From: Blastomyces gilchristii SLH14081 | Taxonomy: Eukaryota; Ascomycota; Eurotiomycetes; Onygenales; Ajellomycetaceae | NCBI RefSeq assembly: GCF_000003855.2 | Contig: NW_003101660.1 | Coordinates: 372,001 to 436,000 of the forward strand | DNA length: 64,000 nucleotides | Reading direction: 5' to 3' | Shown here: one piece after another, positions 46,945 to 58,310 of the stretch | How positions within the stretch are numbered: position 1 is the stretch's first letter | Layout of the letters: each line of letters starts with the position of its first letter | Notes under the pieces: generated by a model | Told to the model about the DNA's origin: nothing | Databases searched by the model: none | Seen by the model: only the letters and a program-made list of their open reading frames with translations | Made by a program: the position numbers and the translations under genes

Positions 46945-49470
46945 ATGGCTCATCGACACTGTGTACCATCACCCATTGACAGTGACAGTGAGGAAGACAC
47001 GATGGATGTGGATGATGATGATGGCAAGGATGATGATAGCGATGGCACAGCCTCTGATTCCAGTGGAGAGACCGACCTGACAGACCCAGTTGATTACAGG
47101 AAAGACAGCAAGAATGACATCAGCAATCTGACTGATCTGCTGACAGGTGATGAGCATCTTTCAGAGTACTATATGAATATAATGACTGACTCAGACAGAT
47201 TCTTACTTCAATACAATGAATATATACCTAACTCTCAGAAGCTGCTTAACTGCATTGAACAGAAATGATTCAAGTAAGTGTCTGAATCTCTCTCTGACTG
47301 CAATTTCTTTCTAGTCTCTTATATATTATACAGATTCTGCGCCTGTGTCAAGCAGAATCTCAAGAAGATGTATTAATGAATGAATATAAAGATGCTATAT
47401 ATTTTCTTTCACTAGATACTGAATTAACATTGTAATAAGAGTGAGAGATAATATCAGAGACTTAAATATCAAAACTCTCTGAAAATATACTGAAAGATCT
47501 TCTATCTAATCTATAAAAGAGAGATGTAGAAGAAGATTAATAAAGAGATATCACTGAGAGTGATTAAAAATATATATAACTATTTCTTTCTATATTACTC
47601 TCAGTATCTGAATAAATCTTATCTAATAACTAAATTATTTCACAGTACTGACTCAGAGTCTGCTTATACTTAAGATAATCTTAAAACTGATACAGCTATA
47701 CTATCTTAAGAAGAGATACTGAAAGAAGTCAGTTATTTATCTGAATAATCTTATTAAGATTATTAAAATAATTATTATTATTATTAAGAAGAAGTTCAGT
47801 TATAGTTAATAATAGATTCTACTCTATCTATTCTTTCAGCTAACTAAGTTCTTAATTAATCAACTGTAGATGTTACTGAATCTGTACTATTAGTATATTA
47901 AGATTATTCTTCTAAGAGATCTTAACTATAAACTTAATAACATTCTGATTAAGTTTACTGTTAAATTTATTAAAACATTTCTTAAAGAGAAGAAGAAGTA
48001 TATAAATATATTTACTTTAATTTATTCTAATAAACTATAACTAACTGCATGTCTGTGAATTCAGAATTATATTTATAGTCTTAGAGATTATCTTTAATCT
48101 ATCTCTAATTCTCAGTCTTTATATCACTCTTCTTAAGCTTCTATTCACTGATTATGCATTTATCTCTTTTAATAGTGAGAGAGTTCTTACTTCAGTATAA
48201 TAACTTATTAATCTGAAGATACTGAAAGATATCTATTAACTCAAGCTTTATCTTAACTCAGCTCTGAATAATGTCTCAGTGTTTTAGAAGTCTAAGTAGA
48301 TACTGAAAGTAATTAAGATATCAGTTACTAATACACTGATATACAGTATTATTAAACTCTAAATTAGACAGATTAGAGAGATATCTATATTTTATAATAT
48401 TATTCAACTGTATAGTCTGTAGTACAGTGCTGATAAGATACTAGATAATAGTGATAAGTTCTAATCAGAGAGAAGATCTTGACTTCTAATCACTGATTAC
48501 TTATTATCTTCTATTATACAGAGTATATTAGTGAAGCTGTTCACAGTCTGATCTTTCAGCACTCAGATCTCTGTATATTTCTTAAATACTATTTTTATAG
48601 AAAGATGAATAAGAATATTTATATTATTATTCAGAGTCTGAATCTATAGAAATATATTATATATACTGTATACTGAATACTTCACTTTATTAATTCATAT
48701 CAGCTGCAGAAACTGATTATAGCTCAGTTAAGATTAGTCAATCAGCAGTTTTATATTAAAAAACTTATTTAAAAATGCAATCTGTTTAGCAGATATCTTG
48801 AGTAATCTCTTAAGAAGTATAAGAAGATTATTAAGTATAAGCTTTATAAGAAGATCAGCTGTGAGCTGATAGATATATATCAGTAAGTAAGAGATAAACT
48901 TCTATATAATATATAGAAAAAATTTGACTTTAAGAAGTCTCTGTATGAGATTAAGTAACAGCTGTTCAGAATCAAGATCTTAAAAATATTCAGTAAGTCT
49001 CAGAGTATTAATAAAAAAGTTCTATCTCTGCAGTAATAGATAATCTCAGTACTTCTCTTACTACTCTATAAGACACTGTGAAATAAGATGCTTTAATACA
49101 CTAAGAAGATTAACACTGTTGCAGTATACTGTCTCTTTAAGAAGAGAAATACTTACTAACTTCTGTATAATAAGAGATCTATCACTCTGACACTTTAGAG
49201 AGTCAGAGTAAAGATGTATATTTCTCTATCTTTCAGTTAGAGAAAGATTATAGTAGAAGTTATAATAAAGAATTATCAGTTACTTTACTACTTTATCTGT
49301 CTGAATAAATTCTCTATTTACAGTGAGATAATCAAGTATCTCAGATGAAAACATCTGCAGTATATTCAGTCTGAAGATATGATTAGATACCTGCACTGTA
49401 ATATAATTCTCAAGAGTAAAATAGAGCTTCAGAGTCATATCTATCATATTTACAGTATAATTAGTTCAGA
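46945..49470 (+). pseudogene. DUF3435 (FluG-domain) tyrosine-recombinase-like protein with C2H2 tail, decayed
   Basis: The first exon (46945-47273) is mostly undamaged: MAHRHCVPSPIDSDSEEDTMDVDDDDG, an acidic region, then SNLTDLLTGDEHLSEYYMN. A 60-bp GT-AG intron (47274-47333) is consistent with the frame resuming at FCACVKQN. From there the plus-strand frame is full of TAA/TAG/TGA but still shows family landmarks: SLKIYWKIFYLIYK, NILIKFTVKFIKTFL, a YSL-x-Y-S-A-D segment, and near 49340-49455 a C2H2-like end (HLQYIQSEDMI...LHCNIILK...LQSHIYHIYS). DUF3435 proteins are related to tyrosine recombinases and include the captain proteins of Starship elements; the C2H2-tailed forms are also numerous as stand-alone repeats. 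Element ends were not found. Confidence 0.75.
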
Positions 49471-50699
49471 TAACTTATAGTTATTTAGACTCTCTCTCTC
49501 TTACATCTATAAATATATTACTGCTTAGAATATATTCATTATCTTAATTTCTCTCTGTATATTTATAATCTCTGCTTTCACTGTATTAGAAGTATATTTA
49601 TATAGAAATATCAATTAAATAAATTATATTCTATTATTATTTCTAGCTCTTAATTATTTTTAATACTTTTGTTATAAAGTGTCTAAAATCTAAATTATAT
49701 CTGAAGATCTTATATTTTATCTAATAAGTTAAGAGAACTGTAACATAGTCTCTGTAACAGAGCTGTTCTATAGTTAATAAATAAACACAGATCAGTAGAG
49801 TAAAACCTTGCAGAAATAAGAAATATGAAAAAGCAGATATATCAGAATAATATAATCTAATCTCTGTTATAGATATTATTCTGCTGAATAAATCTTTCAT
49901 TATTCTAATTTACAATGAATGAAGAATATGACTCTATGAGTAATTAATTAATTCTTTTCTTTTGTATTTTCAGATTATAACTCTGTGAGCTTAAAATTAT
50001 AATCTTCATTATTTTAATCTATAATGCATAACTTATTCTCTTTTATAATCAATTTTAACACTCTCTTATACAGGCATTCTCACTCACTGTATAAGTTCTT
50101 ATAGATACAATGTTAGAAACTGTAGATAATACCTGCTGATCAGTATATACTCTATTTAAATATAATTGTTTTATATTACTGTTAATACTGTTGCAATTAC
50201 ATCAACTTCAACAATTACTTTCACCGTAGATCTCATTTAGATTAGATTAACATGAGTTTATATTAATCACACTAGATCACTGAATTATCAAATTCATTTG
50301 TATTCAGCTAAGTTTCTGAGAAAACACTTTCAGAAGACTTATGTAAATAAAATGATTTTCTTATAATACTATGTAACTCAGATAGCTCAGCTTGAGATCT
50401 TTCTAAACATATAAAGTTACTTAATTCAAGTGAAAGTTCTTAATTCTCTATATTTTACAAAGATATTCTCTTGTATTACTATCTGAGATATGAAGGTCTT
50501 GTCAGATACTAGAACATATGAATTTTTTAACAGTCTTTAAATATTAAGAGATTTAATTATTAAAGAGTATTAATTTAGAAAGTCTCTTCTGTGATAACTC
50601 TCTTGAGAGAATTCTCTTATGAGAAAATAGCTTATGAAAGTAATTACTGAGCAGATTATATAAACTAATTAAATCACGGCTTAGCGCTCTTCTGACGCG
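49471..50699. other. AT-rich mutated sequence downstream of the DUF3435 gene
   Basis: No domain recognised on either strand. The frame at 50553-50795 (minus, 80 aa) runs across the LINE insertion point, so at least its beginning is fortuitous. A short GC-balanced patch at about 50675-50718 contains the inverted repeat GCTCTTC/GAAGAGC and the LINE target site. Confidence 0.4.
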
Positions 50700-50718
50700 A
50701 AGAGCACGGGCTTTTAAT
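50700..50718. repeat. left target-site duplication of the LINE
   Basis: aagagcacgggcttttaat, identical to 58292-58310. Confidence 0.8.
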
Positions 50719-50989
50719 ATGATTAACTTTGCATACTCTCTATCACTTGAGTCAATGCTAATGTCTGAAAGTACTCTCTCTATAATGTTATTCACGGCTC
50801 AGACTTCTCAGATCATATGAAGCAATTTTAAAGAATAAGATATAACAAGCTCTACACTAAGTTCTTTCAGTTTATAGAATAATAAGAGTTGACAAGACAC
50901 TTGAAAACTCTGACTGTCTTAACAACTGTATGAAATAATGTATATTACTATAGATGCTCATTATCTGTAAAACTGCTGAAAGAAGAAGA

Positions 50990-51500
50990 CTTACTATCTC
51001 AGAGAGATTGCTGATCAGGAAAAATCACTGATCTGAAAAGATTACTGACTCAGAGTAATCAGAAATTGTATTCTTATTTAATGAACAACTGCTGATCTAG
51101 AGAAGATTACTGATCTAAAAATAATCACTGATCTGAGAAAGATTATCAGCTCAGAATAATCAGAAATTATATTTTTATTTAATGAGAAATTATCAGCCTG
51201 AGGTATATTTCTAATCTAGAGAGATTATTAATTCAGAAAAGATTCTTAACTCTGAAAATAGCAGAACTCAGAGAAACTACTGACTCTGACTATAATTCTG
51301 CATTTTTATTTAATGAATACTATCACTTCAAAGCTTACTTCTGATCTGAGAAGATTGCTTACTTAGAAAGATTACTGACTTAGAGAAGATTATCAGCTCA
51401 GAATGATCAGAAATTGTATTCTTATTTAATGAGAAATTATCAGTCCGGGCATACTTCTGATCTAGAGAGATTACTGACTTAGAGAAGATTATCAGCTCAG
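50990..51500. repeat. tandem array in the LINE 5' region, units of about 100-120 bp
   Basis: Four to five diverged units, each with several GATCTGA-AGATTACTGA submotifs followed by ATCAGAAATTGTATTCTTAT or close variants and TTTAATGA. Tandem arrays in LINE 5' UTRs can carry promoter activity; that role is inferred. Confidence 0.65.
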
Positions 51501-52095
51501 AACAGTCAATTAATTAATCAATTTATTAATTTATTAATTTATTTATAGATTATCTCAGCTGCTCTTAGACAGCTATACAATGCACTACTATATATACAGA
51601 AGTTTCTGCTCTTTTCTTTGAAAATTCACTTATTCTTGCTGAAAACTTTCAGTTGATAGTCTGGTTATTTCTGCAAGAATCACTTCTTTTTCATCTGAGC
51701 TTTCTTTATTTATAATCTCTCTATCTGTTCTGTATCTCTGCCTTATTAGGTCTTTTCTGACTCTTCTCAACTTCTGTCTACTGGTTTTACACTTGTATAC
51801 TAGTTATATCTTGAACAGAACTGTCTGAAATTGACTCAGAAGACCTGTTCTGATTATCATCTTTACTGCTTATACTGTCATTAATAAGCTACAGAGAATG
51901 CACTTGATGTTCACATATAAAGACTTATCTATTCACATTTGATATTGTTCTTCTACTCAATTCTGACACTTAAGAAGAATGTGTCACATAATCTGCAGTT
52001 CATAGCTGTATTAGCATTTATCAGTATCAATCTTATTAATATTATGAAGATACACACAGAGGCTGATCTTGCCTGTACTGCTTATAATTATATTC

Positions 52096-52238
52096 TGAGA
52101 GAAAAGAGTGTTCTCAGAGAGAAAAGTACTCTCAGAGAGAGAAGTATTCTCAGAGAGAGAAGTGTTCTCAGAGAGAGTAATGTCTTTAAAGAGAGAAGTG
52201 TTCTCAGAGAGAGTAATGTTTTCAGAAGAGTGATATAA
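52096..52238 (+). repeat. minisatellite encoding a Leu-Arg-Glu heptad-like repeat
   Basis: Within an open frame (51939-52238), an 18-21 bp unit around GTTCTCAGAGAGA is repeated about seven times, giving repeats of the form LREKSV, LRERSI and LRESNV. The frame lies upstream of ORF1 of the LINE, and whether it is translated is unknown. Confidence 0.6.
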
Positions 52239-52965
52239 ATAGTGTATAAAAAGAATTACAATAACAATTGACTCACACTTAAAGAATGAACTTATTTCAG
52301 AAAATTTACAGTATCTACTCTTTCATCACAGCAGAAACTGAAATAAATTCAGAGTTATTTCTGTAGTGTGAGCTGTACTTACATTTTATTATTCTTCAGT
52401 TTCTCTCTTACTCTTAAGATGTATAAATATCATATACTGATGTTCATTAAATAGATATGAGATTCTGATTCACTCAGTTCACATGTAGAAAGAGAATATA
52501 AATCCCAGCTAACAGACACAGCTCATTGAGAAGATTTAAACAGAGAACACAACTATACACTCTAAGACAAAGATCACATATATGAGATAACTGATAAGAA
52601 CTGAGATGAAGAAACCAACCTTCTCTCTGTTGATTAAACTTATTATTAAGAAACATACAGACTGAGTAATTAGAGAGAGACTGATACTGAATATCTGCTA
52701 CTACTACTAGTAGAGTCAGTCTCTGATCTTTTTAAATGACTCAAGATTCTTCCGTTTCTTTCTTTTATCACCACAGTGATGTGTTATTATCGGGAGACCA
52801 TGTCTTGATATTCTTAAGAACGTCAAGACAGCTCTTGATAACAGTATAACTTGACGCGCTTCTACTTCTAATAAAAATGAGTAACTAAATCACGTCTTGA
52901 TATTCTTCTGATCTGAACCGTGACAGGCACAGTGAGACCGTGATTGACTCTCGGAATAGTTGAAA

Positions 52966-54350
52966 ATGCTAGAAAACATCAAAAGTGAGATAGATCAGTT
53001 ACTGCTGGCTGCAGTAACTCAGTTAATATCAAGAAGTGTGATAAATAACAGAAAACAGCTGAATATAAAGTCTGAAATCAAGAATGCAATATGAATCAAC
53101 TTTAATTCAATAACACATCAGCATGTGACTCAATTAAAAGTACAGAAATCAATACATAAGTGAAAGAAAACTAATACTCTCACAGCTGTTCAGTTCAATA
53201 GCATCTTAAATATTAAATTTACAGACAATAGTGATGAATATCTGAACAAACTTGATAAAATTGTATAGCTTATAACTGAGCTGAAAGAAATAATTACATA
53301 ATAAAATCAGATAATAAAGACTTTTAAAATATACTATAAAGAGTTAAAAGCAGATCAGAAAGAGTTAATCAGATAAAACTTAAGTCTTAAAGATAAGATA
53401 ACTACTCTAAGAACTCAGATAATATATAGACTGAATTAATAATCTTAAGCATTAATTATCTCTAATAGTAAAATGAATGATAAATTCTCAATCTCTTCAT
53501 CAGTTTTAATATCTATGTCTATAAAAGCTAATAGAAAAGATCTCTTACTCTGTATCTATATCAGTGTAGTACAGACTTCTGATCTTATAAGCTATAAAGA
53601 GTTTCTCACAAGATATCTCTCTGTAAAAGAGATTAAAGTAAGAGTTATAAACACTCTATAAAAGAATACATCAACTGAAGAAGTTAAGATTATTAGAGTA
53701 GAAATTATAAAAACAGAGTATATTATCTACTTCTAAGATAAAGTCTTTAAGAACACTGTTAATATGAATAAGAGATAGCTCTGAAACCTGAGAAATTAAA
53801 TAAAACTGATCAGACTCAGATTTGATGTGATAATATATTAAACACTTATATATGAAGTTAACACTGAGAATAAATCACAAAGCATGAAGAAGATAGCAGA
53901 GAAAAATAAGCTCACTTAAAAGAGATATAAGATAGAAGAAATTGTATAACTTAAGAAGAGAGAATTTATACTGAGTATATCAGTATTATTTAAAATATGA
54001 TTTGATAGTATAAAAGCTGCTGAATGAGTGATAAATAATGAAATAATATTTAAGTATTAATATATAGACAGTATTGAAGTATATCAAATTAAGAAGAAAT
54101 AATATCATAGATATCTGATCTTTGATTATCTAGTCTGAAACTGTAAAGAGAGACTATGATGTAATTTCTGTATATAAGAGTATAACACAGCTAACTGCTC
54201 TTGAGAATTAACTTCTAAATATACAAACTGTACAGAGTGTTATCTGATAGAAGCAGCAGAGTATAAATCAAGAGTTAATATTATCAGTCTTCAATATTAA
54301 TACAGAAACTGCAGATTTTATAACTGAATATTAATAAAAAATATTCAATC
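52966..54350 (+). pseudogene. LINE ORF1, gag-like protein with zinc knuckles, decayed
   Basis: Starts at ATG 52966 (MLENIKSEIDQLLLAAVTQL) and is readable in one frame with mutation-type stops. Near 54120-54260 a Cys-rich block contains NCKERL, CNFC, NTANC, YTNCTEC and EYKSRVN, corresponding to tandem CCHC knuckles of Tad gag proteins, with several Cys changed to Tyr. It would bind the LINE RNA. Confidence 0.75.
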
Positions 54351-54499
54351 ATAGAAGTACTTCTCAATGACTGTAAAATTAAAGATTTGAAGATATTACT
54401 TATACAAGAATTCTCTTTTATATATTATACAATATTAATATAACACTTACACTGAAGCATGTTTTAAATATTATACACTGAGACATATATCACAGAGTG

Positions 54500-57400
54500 C
54501 AGTCTAATATATATTAATAAGTATATATTAATCTCAGTATACTGACAAAGATGATGTCACAGCTCAGATGTAACAGCAATCAAGCTTTAGATAGAAGAAA
54601 GTCAGATCTTAATTTTCTTTATATATATTCTGTCATTCAACTCAGTAGATAATCTGATACATCAGATCTTAAATGAAATCAGCTGAATAATTCAGCTCTT
54701 ATCTACAATCACATTGATTATTACAGAGAATTTCAACTGATATTATCAGATATAAGATAAAATTCAGATAAACTGAAGATAAGTCTGAGATATCAGAGAT
54801 CTTCTGAACTTTATACAGACTTAAGAACTTTATAACTGTCTCTTATCTGACACTGTTATCTACTGATCAGTGAGTCATTCAGATACATACTTCATACTTA
54901 ATCTCACACTCAGTAATATTTTATATCAGTTACTTAAATATCATCTCTACTTAGATAACTATAACTCTGATTATCTGATAATCTACTCAGAATGAGATCT
55001 GTAACTGAAATAGAAAGATTCAAGTCAGTTATACAGACTTTTTAACTGAGTGAACTGAGAAGAGATTAACAAAGCTGCAGAGAAAGTAATCTCTATATTA
55101 TAGATTAAATTAATAACTCAGCTGAATGAAATAGTTGATAGATTAATTACAATAATAATAGTAGAAATAGATAAGCATACTCTGTATGCAAGATTATCTT
55201 CTTATACTAAACACTGATTCAGCTGAGATCTGAAAATACAGCAGTTTAAGTGCAACAGAAGCTGAAGAAGATGATAGATTAGTTATATTAAGCAGAGAAG
55301 CAATTACTTAATTACTCAAGCTCTATACACAGATATACTGTGAAAGTGCAGAAAATGAACTTAAATAAGAGAGAAAGTTAAGTGAGAACACTGAAAAGAA
55401 TTTCTTAATAAAATGAGTATAAGTAATCATCTTTGAAAAGTAGTAGAATACATCTATCTCTCAGACAATTATATCAATATTCTATCTCTGATAGTTAAGA
55501 ACACTGAATATACTGATAATAAAGATAAAGCTTAAATACTACTGAATAGTTTCTTTTCTTCAGCTATAATCTCACTGAGAGAATTCTCTATCTCAATTCA
55601 GAAGAAACTGCTCTGAGAGCTAATTATAGAGAAAGAGATTCTGATAACACTGATAAGAATTAAAAGCAAATCAGTCTCTGAGAATGACAGTCTCTCAGCA
55701 TTAGTATGAAAGAGTCTATGAAAATATCTGTTAAAACTTATATATCAGATCTTCAAAGCATCAATCAGACTGAGATATTACTTAACAAGTTAAAAGACTG
55801 CAGTGATTATAGTACTACAGAAATCTGAGAAATCAGACTATATAATCTCTGAAGTATATTATCTGATCTTACTTCTCAACACACTGAGAAAGATTCTGAA
55901 GAAAGTAATTATAAAACATCTTACATACTACACAGAGAAATATAATCTTCTTTTAAATGCACAATTTAAAGTCAGATCAGATAGAACTATGAAATAGATA
56001 CTTTTAATTCTAATCAGTGCTATTAATCAGGTCTGAAAACATAGTAGAGTTCTGACTCTAGTCTTCTTTAATATCAAAGAGACCTTCAATGAGATAAATA
56101 AAGACATATTGAAGATCAGACTTAGAGAGATGAGAATCTCTCAGATAGTATACAGATAAATTCAGAGCTTTATAAAAAACAGATTTATTAATATTAAATT
56201 TAATAATTTCAGTACTGAGATAGTCTTGCTTTCTAATACTAATCTTGCTTAAGAATCTCTTCTCTTCTCAATTCTCTTCATCATCTTCAACTCAGACCTG
56301 ATCAATTAATCAGTAGATTACAATGAAGACATATCTGTCTTTATAGATAATTATTTTCACTGAAGAATCAGATTAAATATAGAAAGTAATCTGTAAAAGA
56401 TTTAACAGATAGATATCTCTAGAATTAAAGAATGAGTAAGACAGACTGGCTCATGATTCTCAGCTGAGAAGATGAAGCTAATTTATTTCATCAGAAGAAA
56501 AAAAGATTAAACAATGAGATTCATTACAATGAATGAATATATTATTTTATCATTATCAGAGATCAAGCTTCTGAGAGTATATTTTAACCAGAAACTAAAA
56601 TGAAAAACACACACACAATATATGATCAAGAGAGTCATTAATATATGCATTATCATCAGACACTTATCTCATTTATAGTCAGAATAGATAAGGCAGCTCT
56701 ACATTGCCTGTGTAGTTCTCAAATTGACATACATCTTCACAGTATGATACAACCTCTTAAAGAGAGTCACACAAGTCAAGACTTTCATCAAGGTTCAGTG
56801 AATGGCTCTGATCAGAATTCTGTTCACATTTTGAATGATGGCAACACAAACTCTCGAAATGAAGGCACATATCCCCCCTCTACGCGCCCGGCTGTGACAG
56901 CGAGCCCGGGATGTTGTCATTGGCCTCCGCACACTCTCATAATCTCACCCGATACATGAGCCCCTCAGGAGAGTCATAGCAGGTGCAACCTGTAATGAAG
57001 ACAGACATTACTACTCACTAGAGAATACAATGAGAATGTTTTAGAGAGAGAAGATGAAATTAATAGAGATAATCAATTCATACTCTCTGAAATCATGACA
57101 GAAGCCAGTACTTAAAGATATCTATCTCAACTCTGACAGAGTCAGAGTCATTGAGAGAGGTATAAAAATAATGAAGAACTCAGTCAAAACAGTCTTCACT
57201 AATACTGTAAAGAAGAACTCAGTGCTTGAAGCAGCAGCACTGATTATAAATGAATCATATCATATTCAGTATAGTATACAAGTTAGTATTGAGTAAGAAA
57301 AGCACTGAACTATCATAATAGCTAAGCTGCTAGTGATATATTATGAACTCTATCTGATATGAAGATCTCACTCAAGTGAGAGAATATCAATTTCTTATTA

Positions 57401-57950
57401 ATAATATATATACATTATTCTCAGCAACTTCTGTATTACTCTTTAAGTCATTATAAACATCTTAAAATAAGTTAGAGAACAGATAATTCAGAACATTCTG
57501 CACATAATAAAAAAGCTGAAATTCATAGATATAGATCTCTGTCTTCAGTGAGTATCAGAACATAGTGAAATTAAGAGAAATAAAATAACTGATCAGCTTA
57601 TCAAGCAGTTAATTAACTCAAACTTAATACATGATTTTTCAAAGTCTGTCTCACATCTTAGAGAAGTCAGCTGCAACAGTATTATACAGAAGTAAAGAGA
57701 TGAATAATTCTTAACAGCAAAGAAGACTCATCTGTAGAAGATAGATACAGCTCTCTCAGACTAATATACTCACTATCTCTATATTATTCTTTCAAGACAT
57801 TGAGCAAGACTTCTGATGCAACTCAGAATGAGTCACTTATAACTAAATAACTTTTAAAACTGAATAAAATACACTGATAATAATAAATGTAAATATGAAG
57901 TAAAAGAATTAATTCATTATATTCTAGTAGACTGTCTGAGACTGCAGTAA
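54500..57950 (+). pseudogene. LINE ORF2: endonuclease, reverse transcriptase, RNase H, decayed
   Basis: The endonuclease-like part is at about 54590-55000 (ITENFN where GDFN is expected; later YLIIYSEW-like). RT starts near 55803 (IIVLQKSEKSDYIISEVYYLILLLNTLRKILKK, then HLTYYTEKYNLLLNAQF), and an active-site remnant VFIDNYF (F-x-D-D with D-to-N) lies near 56340-56360. A thumb-like region follows through 56640-57000. RNase H is at about 57180-57640 (VFTNTVKKNSVLEAAALI; SEHSEIKRNKITDQL). The Cys-rich end near 57930 is degraded. Confidence 0.82.
56640..57000 (+). other. undamaged island inside the LINE ORF2
   Basis: GC-balanced stretch whose translation stays in the ORF2 frame (RQLYIACVVLKLTYIF, MALIRILFTF, RRVIAGATCNEDRHYYS) with only five or six stops. 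The flanks are strongly AT-rich. Confidence 0.7.
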
Positions 57951-58254
57951 CAACATCAGATTCTGTGATAAAAGATTAAGAACAGATTTAACAATATCTC
58001 TCTAATACTAGAGAGTAAATCATCAAACTGAATAATAAATGAGATAGAATGAAAAATTAGTAGAAGAGATTTTAATGCAATTCTAGACTTTGCTAAGAGC
58101 TTAGAAAGATTCTAAGACAGAGATAACTAGAGTAGATTAGTCACAGGCTCTGATGAGATATTAAGATTATACATGTAGTTAGACTAGAAAGAATAGATAA
58201 GAGTAGCTGTAATAGTGATAGCCTGTATATTCTGATGAGAGAGAGGTCAGAGTA

Positions 58255-58258
58255 GCTG

Positions 58259-58289
<31 letters not shown>

Positions 58290-58291
58290 TA
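58255..58291. repeat. (TCAA)n tail of the LINE
   Basis: About eight tetramer units at the 3' end of the element, immediately before the target duplication. Confidence 0.85.
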
Positions 58292-58310
58292 AAGAGCACG
58301 GGCTTTTAAT
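58292..58310. repeat. right target-site duplication of the LINE
   Basis: Identical 19-bp copy of 50700-50718. Confidence 0.8.

Larger units (their letters stand above)
50719..58291 (+). mobile_element. Tad-like non-LTR retrotransposon (LINE), full length, decayed
   Basis: Flanked by an identical 19-bp duplication (50700-50718 and 58292-58310) and ending in about eight TCAA units, as expected for target-primed reverse transcription. On the plus strand it has a long 5' region with tandem repeats, ORF1 (gag with cysteine-rich knuckles), then ORF2 with apurinic endonuclease-like, reverse transcriptase and RNase H domains. The RNase H after RT fits the Tad clade known in filamentous fungi. The 7.57 kb length is typical. 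Most of it is C-to-T mutated except 52740-52965 and 56640-57000. Confidence 0.9.

Noticed and set aside
50990..51500. Regular repeats resembling a CRISPR array
   Set aside because: Units are diverged, contiguous without spacers, and lie in a eukaryotic LINE leader.
46945..58310. Calling the whole second AT-rich tract a Starship
   Set aside because: A DUF3435 gene is present, but no element termini, target duplication or cargo genes were found, and the downstream sequence is largely a LINE with its own duplications.
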